Positions 1 to 8,858 of a stretch of DNA of 64,000 nucleotides are shown one piece after another; positions within the stretch are counted from its first letter, which is position 1; each line of letters begins with the position of its first letter. Below the pieces are notes generated by a model. It was given only the letters and a program-made list of their open reading frames with translations, did not search any database and had not been told where the DNA came from. The translations under genes were made by a program, and so were the position numbers. The DNA comes from DAHUXT01 sp036273675 (lineage in GTDB: Bacteria > Chloroflexota > Ktedonobacteria > Ktedonobacterales > JADMIN01), in NCBI GenBank assembly GCA_036273675.1, contig DASUHD010000088.1, forward strand, positions 62,001-126,000, given 5' to 3'.

Positions 1-162
1 GGCGTCCAGCCGGAGGACGCGCTGCAGCGCACCAATCGCCGCTTCCGCCGCCGCTTCGCCGCAATGGAGGAGCGCGCCCACCGTGAGGGCCGCGCGCTCG
101 ACTCGCTCGCGCCGGACGAGTGGCTGGCCTGGTGGGCCGACGCCAAGGCGGCGACGGCATAA
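1..162 (+). CDS. mazG: MazG-type nucleoside triphosphate pyrophosphohydrolase, C-terminal end (partial)
   Basis: Only the last 53 codons are in the window; the frame is open from base 1 to the TAA at 160-162. The segment ALQRTNRRFRRRF near its start resembles the 'AL..TN.KF..RF' motif near the end of MazG proteins, and the tail ends LAPDEWLAWWADAKA, also MazG-like. MazG hydrolyses (d)NTPs to the monophosphate plus pyrophosphate and is a cytoplasmic housekeeping or stress enzyme. The assignment rests on this short C-terminal match; the catalytic EExxE part lies outside the window. Confidence 0.75.
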   Translation, partial: GVQPEDALQRTNRRFRRRFAAMEERAHREGRALDSLAPDEWLAWWADAKAATA

Positions 163-333
163 TCCCCTCATGAGAGTGTTCTCACACTACCCCTGATATA
201 CTGGGTTCAGGCCGCGCTCTCTACAACCCATCGTGTCCGCGCGTAGTAATAGGTTCGGGGACTGAATCGCACGCTGTTCTATGCATGGCAGGTATAGCGC
301 GCATGGACACATCCGTAGATAGGAGCAACACAT

Positions 334-684
334 ATGGCCGCCTCGGACCTTGAGAACACCACCTGGAAGCTGGCCTCGTATTTCGACGGCACGGCGCTGC
401 ACGACCTGCCGTCTAGCGCCGATGTGACGTTGACGTTTCAGGATGGCGCGGCGGGCGGGAAAAGCGCCTGCAATCGCTATCGCAGCGAGGTGAAAATCGG
501 CGACAGTACGCTGACATTTGGCATGGCGATGGGGACGCGAATGGCCTGCCCGCCGCCGCTGATGGAGATCGAAGGCGTCTACCTGCGTACGCTCGAAGCG
601 GTCGCCACCTGGCGCATCAGCGACGACACGCTGGAGCTACGCGATAGCGCCGGGAAGACGCTGCTGGTCTTCGCGCGCGGGTAA
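334..684 (+). CDS. META domain protein (HslJ-like), 116 aa
   Basis: A small protein made of a single META domain: it opens with LENTTWKLASY and contains a central 'G...CNRY' segment (GGKSACNRYRSEVKIGD) and a 'MGTRMACP...E..Y' segment, the pattern seen in HslJ and other META proteins. Family members are often secreted or heat-inducible with poorly known function. There is no signal peptide with this start, so it is predicted cytoplasmic. An AGGAG at 321-325 stands 8 bases before the ATG at 334, which fixes the start. It appears to be a single-gene unit, with mazG ending 170 bp upstream and the SDR gene starting 90 bp downstream. Confidence 0.8.
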   Translation: MAASDLENTTWKLASYFDGTALHDLPSSADVTLTFQDGAAGGKSACNRYRSEVKIGDSTLTFGMAMGTRMACPPPLMEIEGVYLRTLEAVATWRISDDTLELRDSAGKTLLVFARG

Positions 685-773
685 GAGCTACTCTAACATT
701 GTGACATGGTAGCGCTGAACAACATCATCCAGTGATTCCGACTAGATCACCGATAGAGACCAGGGAGGCCGCA

Positions 774-1520
774 ATGGGTAAACTCGATGGGAAGGTAGCG
801 CTCATTACGGGCGCGAGCGCGGGGATTGGTCTGGCCATTGCCCGCCGCTTTCTCGCGGAGGGGGCGGATGTAGCGGTGGTCGCCCGGCGTGGCGAGCGGT
901 TGGCGATGTTCGCCGACGAGGCGCGCCAGGCGGGACGACGCTGCGCGGTCATTGTCGGCGATGCGCGCGAGGAGACGACGGCCCGACAGGCTGTCCAGAC
1001 GACGCTCGACACGTTGGGCCAGATTGATCTGCTGGTCAACAACGCGGGCATGGGCATCTACGCTCCCCTCGTCGAGACCAGCGCCGATGACTATGACCAG
1101 ATGATGAATACCAACATGCGCAGCACGTTCCTGTTCACCCGGCATGCAGTGTCGAGCATGCTGGAGCGTGGTTCTGGCACGATAATCAATGTGTCGTCCA
1201 TGGCAGGGGTGATGGGATTCGCCGGGGAAGCAGCGTACTGCGCCTCGAAGTTTGCCCAGGTGGGCTTTACGCAGGCGCTGGACCGCGAGCTGCGCCCCCG
1301 AGGAATCAAAGTTGGTGTCGTCTGCCCTGGCGGCGTGAAGACCGAGTTTGCTATCGGCAGCGGGCGCACCGAAGAGGGCGTGGCCAGCTCGGGCATGCTC
1401 GAAGCCGAGGAGGTCGCGGAGGCCGTGTTGCTGATGGCGACACAGCCAGCCGGAGCACGCATCATCGAGATTCGCATGCGCCCGATGGTGGAACCACTGG
1501 CCGGGCGCGATCCCGAGTAA
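774..1520 (+). CDS. Short-chain dehydrogenase/reductase (SDR family), 248 aa
   Basis: Classical SDR oxidoreductase using NAD(P)H. The cofactor motif TGASAGIG is at residues 12-19, NNAG at about 89-92, and the catalytic residues are seen as N114, S142, Y155 and K159 (YCASK). The C-terminal part carries the usual 'VCPGGVKTEF' turn. Length is normal for the family. An in-frame start exists at 732, but the ATG at 774 is preceded by GGGAGG at 763-768 and gives the standard SDR N-terminus, so I use it. The gene converges on the GalT-like gene with only 21 bp between stops. The substrate cannot be told from sequence. Confidence 0.9.
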   Translation: MGKLDGKVALITGASAGIGLAIARRFLAEGADVAVVARRGERLAMFADEARQAGRRCAVIVGDAREETTARQAVQTTLDTLGQIDLLVNNAGMGIYAPLVETSADDYDQMMNTNMRSTFLFTRHAVSSMLERGSGTIINVSSMAGVMGFAGEAAYCASKFAQVGFTQALDRELRPRGIKVGVVCPGGVKTEFAIGSGRTEEGVASSGMLEAEEVAEAVLLMATQPAGARIIEIRMRPMVEPLAGRDPE

Positions 1521-1522
1521 CC

Positions 1523-1544
1523 CAACCTGAAAAATTCAGGGTTA
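1523..1544. terminator. Short hairpin between convergent genes
   Basis: The inverted repeat AACCTGAA / TTCAGGGTT with a three-base loop lies exactly between the stops of the convergent SDR and GalT-like genes. There is no strong T-tract on either strand, so a bidirectional terminator is only a positional guess. Confidence 0.4.
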
Positions 1545-2756
1545 CCCGGCGCGCAGGCTGCGGGCCACGTCGAAGGGGTCGCTGGCGATGACGCTGCTGC
1601 CGAAAAGTTCCAGCGCGGCGATGTCGGACGTCGGGGCGAGCGGATTGCCACGGTCCACGAAGCGCGCCACCAGCGGAAAGCCCGCCCACTCCGCGGCGCG
1701 CGGGTCGCCGGGGAGCGGCGGCCCGAAGATGGCGATGTTGAAGGCGCGCACCCCCAGCGTATGGAGCATCACATTGAGCGCGGCGGCCAGCGGCTCTGCC
1801 AGCGATTCCAGCGCGAGCGTCTGCCCATCCTCGCCGTCGTCCCTATCCTCGCGCCAGGGGTCGGCCAGCAGCACGAATTCGCGCTCCTTGGCAGGCGTCA
1901 GCGAGGCAAACAGCGTCACCGGGGAATTCGCAAGGGGTACGGCAAGCCCCAGCGCCGCGTGTACAGCAGCCAGATCGGCGAAGTAGTCGCCGCCCGTCTC
2001 CTGCCGGTAGCGTGCCGCCGCTGCCCGCCACAACTCCACCCGCGCATGCGCCATCGTCGTGCTAAGCGTCATCTGGGCGTGGCCGTGGATCAGTGAGGCG
2101 CCCGCGCGTTGCAGGCAGTTCCACAGCAGGAAGAGGTAGCGCGCGTCATTCTCGGCCTCATGCGCTCGCTGCGCCCATTCGCCCGCGACGGAGAGCAGGT
2201 CCGCGACCAGCGCGCTATCGATGGCGAGCGGGTCGTGGCGGTCGAAGATGGCGACGCTGTGCCACCCCTCAGCCTTCGCCACATTGGCCGCCGTTACCAC
2301 ATGCCGCCCGCGCACGCGCCCAAAGCTATCGGCGGGGGTACGATGCTCTGGGTCGCAGAAGTCGTCGCCCTCGGTGGCTTTGATGCGCTCGCGTAGCTCA
2401 GGCGGTATTTCTAGCGGGCCAGCCTGGGCGGGAGCCTGCCTGGCGGCTAGCGTTGCGGCTTGTGTCGCGCCGCTGCCGGGCCTCCGCGACCGGAGTGGGT
2501 TGAAGGTCGCGCCCTCGAAGGTCCAGCGGTTGGTGACGCGGATGATGCGCTGGCGGAGCGTCGCCTCGACCGCGCCAAAGGTGCGCGCCAGCCACGGTTC
2601 CATCTCTGGCGGCGGCGCAATTACGCCCTCCGCCTCGACGATCTCGAAAAGCTGCTCGACCAGGGCGCGCAGGTCTTCTGGGAGCGCAGCCACACGCGCT
2701 GGCAGTTGATCGATAGTGGCGTTATCGTATGGCACGCTCGCGCTCGCATCCTGCAT
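1542..2756 (-). CDS. GalT/HIT-superfamily nucleotidyltransferase-like protein, 404 aa
   Basis: The central ASLIHGHAQMT segment is the HxHxQ active-site motif of the HIT superfamily in the form used by galactose-1-phosphate uridylyltransferases (nucleotidylated histidine). The order NRWTFEGATFNPLRSRRPG, then FCDPEHRTP, then HGHAQ fits the N- and C-terminal halves of a GalT-like enzyme. The GalT zinc-ligand pattern is not evident, and no galactokinase or epimerase gene is nearby, so the true substrate is open. Neighbour on the same strand: glycogen synthase, whose stop is 40 bp upstream; the two could be co-transcribed. Confidence 0.65.
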   Translation of the reverse strand: MQDASASVPYDNATIDQLPARVAALPEDLRALVEQLFEIVEAEGVIAPPPEMEPWLARTFGAVEATLRQRIIRVTNRWTFEGATFNPLRSRRPGSGATQAATLAARQAPAQAGPLEIPPELRERIKATEGDDFCDPEHRTPADSFGRVRGRHVVTAANVAKAEGWHSVAIFDRHDPLAIDSALVADLLSVAGEWAQRAHEAENDARYLFLLWNCLQRAGASLIHGHAQMTLSTTMAHARVELWRAAAARYRQETGGDYFADLAAVHAALGLAVPLANSPVTLFASLTPAKEREFVLLADPWREDRDDGEDGQTLALESLAEPLAAALNVMLHTLGVRAFNIAIFGPPLPGDPRAAEWAGFPLVARFVDRGNPLAPTSDIAALELFGSSVIASDPFDVARSLRAG

Positions 2757-2796
2757 GGTTGTTCGTCCTCCAACGGCTGATTTCCCGCGCGATACG

Positions 2797-4446
2797 TCAC
2801 AGCGATTCTATCGCCGTCCCCGCTCCCGCGCGTGCGGACGTCACACGGTGCAGCTCTTGCGCCCGCCGGTAGAGCGCCACATATTGCTCGGCGGAGGCGG
2901 CCCATGAGTTATCGGCCAGCATCGCGCGCTGCATCAGGTCGTCCCAGCTATCGGCGAACCGATACGCTTCCAGCGCGCGCACCGTCGCAGCGAAAAACTG
3001 GAAAGGGTCGTAGCGCTGGAAGCAGAAGCCGTTGCCGATATTGAGCATCGGATCGAACTCCTGCACCGTATCGGCGAGGCCACCGGTCTGGTGAACGATG
3101 GGAAGGCAGCCGTAACGCATCGCCAGCATCTGCGTCAGACCGCACGGCTCGAAGCGCGAAGGCATGAACAGCATATCGGCCCCGGCGATGATCTGGTGGC
3201 TCAGTTCGGTATTGAAGGTGAACCGTATCGCCACCTGGCGCGAGTAGTGCATGACGAGCCGCTGAAACATCTCGTGGTAGTGTTGATCGCCAATGCCCAT
3301 GACGACCAGCTGGACGTTCTGCTCCAGCAGCGGCAGGATGGTGGCCTCCAGCAGATCGAGGCCTTTCTCATCGGTCAGGCGCGAGATCATGCCGATCAGC
3401 GGAGTGAACTCTTCGACCGGTAGGTTGACCAGCCGCTGGAGCGCTGCCTTATTGGGGCGGCGCTTTTCGAGGCTGAAGGCATCGTAGGTAGAGGCGATAG
3501 CCGTATCATTCGCGGGGTCGTTTTCCTGCGCGTTCATGCCGTTCAGAATGCCATAGAGGCGATCTTTGCGCTCGTGGAGCAAGGAATCGAGCTTCTCGCC
3601 GAACTCCGGTGTCAGAATCTCGCGGGCATAGCTGGGGCTGACGGTATTGATCACGTCGGCGAAGAGGATGCCACGGCCCATGAGGTCAACGACGTTGGCC
3701 AGTTCCGGCACATCCGAATAGAGCATGCCCTCCTGCGCGACGCCAGCTACCTCTAGAATGCGATAGCCAAACTTGCCCTGCGCGGCGAGATTGTGGATGG
3801 TGTAGACCGTCGCGGTGTCGGCAAAGACGGGGTCGTCTCGATATACCGTCTGCGTCCAGTTGGGGATGATTGCGGCGTGCCAGTCGTGGCAATGGATGAT
3901 ATCGGGCGCCCAGCCTATTGAGCGGACGAATTCGAGCGCGGCGCGGCAGAAGAGGATGAAGCGCTCGCCATCGTCGCCATAGCCATAGACCTTCTCGCGC
4001 TGAAAATATTGGGGCGCATCGATGAAGTAGACCGGCAGGCCATCGTCGCGCGTCGTCTCACAGACCCCCACCTGCTCGGAGCGCTGGCTCATCGGCACCG
4101 CCAGATCCTCACGCGCGACCTTCAGGCGCCAGCGTCCGGGGTCGATGCTCTTATAGAGCGGGAGCGCCAACCGGACGTCATGCCCGAGCGTGCGCAACGC
4201 CTGCGGCAACGCGCCGATGACATCGGCCGGACCGCCAGTCTTGACATAGGGAACGGCCTCGGCGGCGACGACCAGCACCCGCAACGGCTTCCCACGGAGC
4301 GCCGTCTCGATATCGAGCGGCGCGATGGCTGGCTGCCTCTCATCTTGCAGGGGGTCAATGCCATAGGGTGGGGTAGGTGAGAGAGACGATGGCTTCATAA
4401 AGTCTGTGAATGTTGACTTCGTGGCTGCCGACCTCAACTGCGACAT
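2797..4446 (-). CDS. glgA: Glycogen synthase (ADP-glucose type), GT5 family, 549 aa
   Basis: Transfers glucose from ADP-glucose to growing alpha-1,4-glucan. The N-terminal domain carries PYVKTGGPADVIGALP (KTGG at about 69-72, with Pro instead of the usual Leu after it), the nucleotide-sugar loop of bacterial GlgA. The C-terminal GT-B half has PLIGMISRLTDEKG and MPSRFEPCGLTQMLAMRYG with the conserved Glu. Compared with typical GlgA (about 480 aa) it has an extra poorly conserved N-terminus of about 50 residues. The frame is open to 4533, but GGAGGAG six bases before the ATG at 4446 sets the start. No glgB or glgC gene is in the window; the trehalose-6-phosphate synthase gene is far away. Confidence 0.92.
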   Translation of the reverse strand: MSQLRSAATKSTFTDFMKPSSLSPTPPYGIDPLQDERQPAIAPLDIETALRGKPLRVLVVAAEAVPYVKTGGPADVIGALPQALRTLGHDVRLALPLYKSIDPGRWRLKVAREDLAVPMSQRSEQVGVCETTRDDGLPVYFIDAPQYFQREKVYGYGDDGERFILFCRAALEFVRSIGWAPDIIHCHDWHAAIIPNWTQTVYRDDPVFADTATVYTIHNLAAQGKFGYRILEVAGVAQEGMLYSDVPELANVVDLMGRGILFADVINTVSPSYAREILTPEFGEKLDSLLHERKDRLYGILNGMNAQENDPANDTAIASTYDAFSLEKRRPNKAALQRLVNLPVEEFTPLIGMISRLTDEKGLDLLEATILPLLEQNVQLVVMGIGDQHYHEMFQRLVMHYSRQVAIRFTFNTELSHQIIAGADMLFMPSRFEPCGLTQMLAMRYGCLPIVHQTGGLADTVQEFDPMLNIGNGFCFQRYDPFQFFAATVRALEAYRFADSWDDLMQRAMLADNSWAASAEQYVALYRRAQELHRVTSARAGAGTAIESL

Positions 4447-4639
4447 GGCGCTCCTCCATGTGCGATCATTGACCTCTACTGCGCACCACAGGGTCGCACT
4501 CCGCAAATTTGCCTGCTTTATGCGTATGCCCAATGCCTGTCAATCCAGCGACGGGTGGGACTTCATCATAGCACTCGCGCGCGCCTCTGGCTAGCCTCAC
4601 CCCCTATGCGTCAGCCCGTGCTGTCCCAGCGTGCGACGC

Positions 4640-5563
4640 TCATTGAGAGGATAGCCGCTCCAGCGCCTGCGCGACGAAGAGGGCGTGCCGCTCACGCATC
4701 CGTGCCTCGGCGGCCTCATCGCTGGCCCAGTCACCGAGCCTGCCAGCGGGCCGTAGCGCGGCGCAGAGATCCCAGTAGGCCAGATTGGCCCGGTCAATAG
4801 GGGCGACCGCTGCGTACTCGCGAGTGAAGCGCTCCATGGCGTCGGCGCCGAATGCCCAGAGCAGATCGAGCCGACTGATGGCGATATCGGCTAGCGGGTC
4901 GCCAATGGCGGCATCCTCCCAGTCAACGATGCCGACGAGCCGCCCCTCGTGCCAGAGGATGTTCCCCGGCCAGTAGTCGCCATGGAGCAGACCGGTCGTA
5001 TTGAGCTGCGTCCATGGCCACGCCGCCTCCAGCGCGTCGCGGATACGTCCCTCGCTCAGCGAGTCGTCGAGGCGCGCGGGTCGGTTGGCGATGATGCTGC
5101 CCCAATAAGCGGCGTTGTCGGGCAGAAACGAGATGTCATGCGCCGCGCGGTCTATCTGGTGGATCGCCGCGAGCTGCCGGGCGAACTGCGGCAGGAGATC
5201 GGGCGCGTCCGCCAGCGCGAACACGGTCTCGCCCTCGATGTATTCGAGGACGATAACGGGCGTCTCGAAAATCTCGCCTGACTCGTCGAGGTAATACGGC
5301 GCGGGCGCGGACACTCCGGCATCATGCACGATCCGCAGCAGCGCGAATTCGTCGGCGGCCACCTGTGGATTGCGCGCGAGGTCGGCGGCGCCATGCTGGC
5401 GGACGATCAGCTTCCGCCTCTGGCCGTCGGCGTGTTGCAACTCGATAGCCGTCACCCGCGCCGAGACGCCACCATGCAGCGGCCGTGCGCGCAGAAGGAT
5501 GCTATCTGGAGCCATTTTGCGCGCGAGGCGGGCAAACGCGCTGGTATCCTGCGGGTCAGTCAT
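4640..5563 (-). CDS. APH-family phosphotransferase (kinase-like), 307 aa
   Basis: Aminoglycoside phosphotransferase/choline kinase fold. The Brenner motif is LLHGDYWPGNILW (about residue 200), followed by the Mg-binding IVDWEDAAIGDPLADIA. The N-terminal lobe has a P-loop-like stretch and VLEYIEGE at the hinge. Such proteins phosphorylate aminoglycosides, macrolides, homoserine, choline and other small alcohols; the substrate is not predictable here. The frame extends to 5632; I choose the ATG at 5563 because it gives the usual N-terminus (MTDPQDTSAF), with a weak AGGAT upstream. Single gene with no obvious operon partner. Confidence 0.75.
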   Translation of the reverse strand: MTDPQDTSAFARLARKMAPDSILLRARPLHGGVSARVTAIELQHADGQRRKLIVRQHGAADLARNPQVAADEFALLRIVHDAGVSAPAPYYLDESGEIFETPVIVLEYIEGETVFALADAPDLLPQFARQLAAIHQIDRAAHDISFLPDNAAYWGSIIANRPARLDDSLSEGRIRDALEAAWPWTQLNTTGLLHGDYWPGNILWHEGRLVGIVDWEDAAIGDPLADIAISRLDLLWAFGADAMERFTREYAAVAPIDRANLAYWDLCAALRPAGRLGDWASDEAAEARMRERHALFVAQALERLSSQ

Positions 5564-5617
5564 TGAGGCAAATCCTGTTACGGTGTCACTCTCCCCATAG
5601 TGTGCCATAGACAAGCA

Positions 5618-5649
5618 GAGGCCCGCAACCATTTCTGGCTACGGGCCGC
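5618..5649 (-). terminator. Hairpin between 16-TM protein and kinase-like gene
   Basis: GGCCCG / CGGGCC with a 16-base interior, located between the start of the minus-strand kinase-like gene and the stop of the minus-strand respiratory cluster. It stands just beyond the last cluster gene, so it could end that transcript. No clear U-run follows. Confidence 0.4.
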
Positions 5650-5688
5650 ATTGTTGTTGCGTGAGCTACGGTGCAACTACAGGCAGAC

Positions 5689-7590
5689 TCAGGGGCGGGT
5701 GGCTGCTGGAACCACGCCTTCAGCCGTCTCGTAACCGTTGAGGTAGACGTCCTCCGGGTCGGGGCCAGCGGCGGTGTAGGCAAACGCGCCCAGCATCGTC
5801 AGCGCGAACCCAAAGATGACCAGCTCAGGATACGGCTTGTCGAGATTGTAGGCGACGAAGGCGAGCGCCAGCCCAATGAGTACGCTCACCAGGATCGCCA
5901 CCAGCCACGGGATGGACCGCGTGCGCACCGCCGCGATGGCGCAGGCCGCGATGCCGACAATCGCAAAACAGATGGCCGTGACGAACATCGCGTGCGAGCC
6001 ATCCATCGCGTCGATGCCCTTCTGCAGCACATCAGCCTGGAAGCCGTTGATTCCGGCCGTCACCATCAACACCAGCGCAATCGCATTGACCCAGAGGCCA
6101 AACTTGCGCCAGTTGCCCATCGGATGGTAGCGGCGGCGCATCAGCACCACCAGTTGATAGAGGCCCAGGCCGCCCATCAGCAACAGCATCCACCAGGCGT
6201 CATGCAGCCCGCCCGGACCCGGCTGGTAGAAGAACATCAGACCAGATTCCAGCTCGTAATACAGCGGGAGCGAGAAGAACGCGAAGCCCATCATCAAGAA
6301 GAGCAACAGCGTTCCCAGCACCAGCCACTGCCCGGCGCAGCCAAGCTGCTGCGGCGCGGTCGGCGCGAACTCGCGCTGAGTCGCCCAGGTGTAGATGAAC
6401 GTCAGCACGACGATGCCCAGCGCCAGCAGGATGCCAATCGGGATCTGCGTAAATTCATCCAGGTGGATGACCAGCGGCGCGATGGCGACAAAGATCAACG
6501 CCAGCGTGCTGCCGAGCACCACCGTATTGCGCCGGGTGCTCCAGAAATAGAGGCCCGCGAACAGGATGGCGAACAGATTGGTGAAGACGATGGCGCAGAT
6601 GATGTAGCCGCTGAACGGCGTAAAGGTGCAGGAAGAGGGGATCTCGGTCTTCTGTGAGCACTGCACGAAGAACTGGGTGCTATCCAGGTTATGGATCAGG
6701 TTCACGACGGGATAGAGTATCACCCAGATGATGAGCAGTGGCACAGCCACCAGGCCAATAAATCCAACCACGCCGTGCAAGTAGACCCCGGGCATGAACT
6801 GCTGGCGATTGGCCGTTAAGACCGGCAGCAGCCAGACCTCCAGCCCAAAGAGCGCCAGGATCAGCCCGATGAACAGCATCATGTTGAGGATGCCCGCGTG
6901 GTCACCGTCGTCAGGCACGATATTGGCGAAGGTATTGATGGTCAGCCAGAGCGCCGCGATTACGATTGCCAGCCCGATGCTCAGTCGCACCAGCAGATCG
7001 CGCATGGGGCCGAGCAGCCTACCCGAGAGCACCAGCGGATTGAGAGCGGCCACCGAGGCGACGCCGAGACCGGTCAGGAGCGCGATGATGCCGATGGCCG
7101 AGAGGTCGATGCTTTGCGGCTGGAACCATGCTGGATGGAAGAGATAGCCGGGGTTATCCGACGGCCAGTAGGTGACCGTTCCTGTCTTGACATCCACGAA
7201 TTTGTCGGGAAGATACTCCGACCAGCCTGTGCCGAAGAAGCCGCTCGTATGGATGCCGACGCGCACCTGGTAGACCATGAACAGGCCAATGACCGCCAGC
7301 GCCGCGCCGCCCACAAAGAAGAGTGGCCAGGGCAGCACCGGCTTCACATCGTAGAGGAACGAGACCGTAAAGCAGATCATGCCGATGCCCAGCGCCAGCA
7401 GCCCCATCGCGAGGAAGCTCTGCTCCATGCGCGTCAGGGTTGAGAGCGTCGAGACGACAAAGACGAAGCTTGGAATCTGGCCAAGCAAGATAGCCGTCAA
7501 GAAGAAGAAGCCGACCGCCACGACGATTGCCCTCGCCCAGGACATCGGCTTTTCGTGTTCACGCACGGAGTTCGCCGCCGTTAATTGCAT
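5689..7590 (-). CDS. Large polytopic membrane protein of the cytochrome bc cluster, about 16 TM, 633 aa
   Basis: I do not recognise this family. Reading the translation gives about 16 hydrophobic segments, the first at about residues 17-45 and the last at about 595-615, joined by short loops; one longer extracytoplasmic-looking loop (about 110-170) is Trp/Tyr/Pro-rich and another carries a Cys pair (CSQKTEIPSSC). No haem-binding CxxCH, haem-copper oxidase histidine pattern or transporter signature is visible. It is the last of five minus-strand genes after cytochrome b, subunit IV, Rieske and a cytochrome c-cupredoxin fusion, so a role as an accessory or quinone-side subunit is an inference from position only. 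AAGGGA 11 bases before the ATG supports the start. Confidence 0.7.
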   Translation of the reverse strand: MQLTAANSVREHEKPMSWARAIVVAVGFFFLTAILLGQIPSFVFVVSTLSTLTRMEQSFLAMGLLALGIGMICFTVSFLYDVKPVLPWPLFFVGGAALAVIGLFMVYQVRVGIHTSGFFGTGWSEYLPDKFVDVKTGTVTYWPSDNPGYLFHPAWFQPQSIDLSAIGIIALLTGLGVASVAALNPLVLSGRLLGPMRDLLVRLSIGLAIVIAALWLTINTFANIVPDDGDHAGILNMMLFIGLILALFGLEVWLLPVLTANRQQFMPGVYLHGVVGFIGLVAVPLLIIWVILYPVVNLIHNLDSTQFFVQCSQKTEIPSSCTFTPFSGYIICAIVFTNLFAILFAGLYFWSTRRNTVVLGSTLALIFVAIAPLVIHLDEFTQIPIGILLALGIVVLTFIYTWATQREFAPTAPQQLGCAGQWLVLGTLLLFLMMGFAFFSLPLYYELESGLMFFYQPGPGGLHDAWWMLLLMGGLGLYQLVVLMRRRYHPMGNWRKFGLWVNAIALVLMVTAGINGFQADVLQKGIDAMDGSHAMFVTAICFAIVGIAACAIAAVRTRSIPWLVAILVSVLIGLALAFVAYNLDKPYPELVIFGFALTMLGAFAYTAAGPDPEDVYLNGYETAEGVVPAATRP

Positions 7591-7763
7591 GGGTCACAGT
7601 CCCTTTCAGAAAATGATTCCCGATTGCCCCGGTCCGCGCCCAACGCCGCGCGATCCCCTTCGCGGGCAGTGTTGGCCTCGCCCAGCGATACCCCAAGCGA
7701 TACCCGCCAGGCGGCGCCAACACGCGATATCGAAACGCTTACCTCTCCACATTCACTCAACGC

Positions 7764-8792
7764 TTACGGCACAACTGTAATCCAGCCCAGCATGGCGGGG
7801 TGAATCGAGCAGTAGTACTGATATTCACCTGTCTTGGTAAACGTGAATGAAAACGTCCCAGTCTGCGCATCGATGAATGGCTGTGACTTGAAGGTTGGAT
7901 CAGGCGATGTCGTACCTGGGCGCGGCAGAACGTTGTGCGGCACGACAGTCTTGTTATCCCAGGTGACGGTTGTGCCAGCCTTGATCGTGATGAAAGGCGG
8001 ATCGAAGTCGAATCCCGAAGAGTTCGAGGTGACAACCGCCATGTCAATGGTCACGGCCTTCTGCGCCGTAAAGTCCTTGAACTGATCTGGCGGTGGCTTG
8101 CTGCCGCCCTTCAATTGCTGGTCGTAATCCGCGATCTGCGTCGGATTGGTCAGCGTACCCAGCACATAGCCAAAGCCGTTGGTTGAGGGCAGATTATTCT
8201 GCTTGACGTAGGCAGGGTCTGACGAGCGAATGAATGCCAGCAAGTAGCCGATGTCGTCATCGGTGAGCGGGCCACCGTAACGCTGGCTCCACGAGGGCAT
8301 CTGCAAGACGTTCACTGTCGCTGGGTCGCCCACATTTAGCGGAATGCCCGCCGAGATGATGCGTGTGATCTCGTCGTTGGTGAACTTGGCGAGCGCCGGG
8401 CTATTGTTGAGCTTCGGCCCCTTGATGCCCTGCCCCTGGAAGCCATGGCAGGTCGCGCAATACTGGCCAAAGAGCGCCGCGCCGCGATGGAGCGATTGAT
8501 CGTAGAGGGCGGCGGTTCGGTCAGCCCGCGCCTGTTGCTGGTTCACCATGAGCAAGGGAATAATCAGGCCGATTCCCAGCGTGAGGATGAGTGCCGCGTA
8601 GCCGCTGCGCGTAATGGCGCTGCCACGCGAGTAGAAGATGTAGAGCAGGACCGGCACGATCACACAGATGGCCGCCAGTCCAAAGGCCAACCGCCCTTCG
8701 AGCACCCCCGTAAAGCCCAGCAGCGTGAAGAGTATCGCCAGCGCGACTCCAATCGCTATGGCGAACAGCCCCGGATTACGACTAGTCTGCAT
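7764..8792 (-). CDS. Membrane-anchored cytochrome c fused to a cupredoxin domain, 342 aa
   Basis: Three N-terminal hydrophobic segments (about 8-28, 34-54 and 65-83) are followed by a mono-haem cytochrome c domain: CATCH at residues 112-116, with a distal Met candidate in LQMPSWSQRYGG. The C-terminal 90 residues form a plastocyanin/azurin-like domain: TWDNKTVVPHNV supplies the first Cu ligand His, and YYCSIHPAMLGW supplies Cys, His and Met. Both redox domains would face the outside. In the cluster it follows the Rieske gene and most likely carries electrons from the bc complex to a terminal oxidase. The domain boundaries are clear; the partner is inferred. Confidence 0.88.
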   Translation of the reverse strand: MQTSRNPGLFAIAIGVALAILFTLLGFTGVLEGRLAFGLAAICVIVPVLLYIFYSRGSAITRSGYAALILTLGIGLIIPLLMVNQQQARADRTAALYDQSLHRGAALFGQYCATCHGFQGQGIKGPKLNNSPALAKFTNDEITRIISAGIPLNVGDPATVNVLQMPSWSQRYGGPLTDDDIGYLLAFIRSSDPAYVKQNNLPSTNGFGYVLGTLTNPTQIADYDQQLKGGSKPPPDQFKDFTAQKAVTIDMAVVTSNSSGFDFDPPFITIKAGTTVTWDNKTVVPHNVLPRPGTTSPDPTFKSQPFIDAQTGTFSFTFTKTGEYQYYCSIHPAMLGWITVVP

Positions 8793-8858
8793 CTATAGTG
8801 ACCTCACGTCTAGGCGTCTGACGACTCTTCGACAACGCTATGACGACTTTTCAGAGAA

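Noticed and set aside
5671..6657. 328-aa plus-strand frame
   Set aside because: Antisense of the 16-TM protein; His/Gln/Arg-rich noise.
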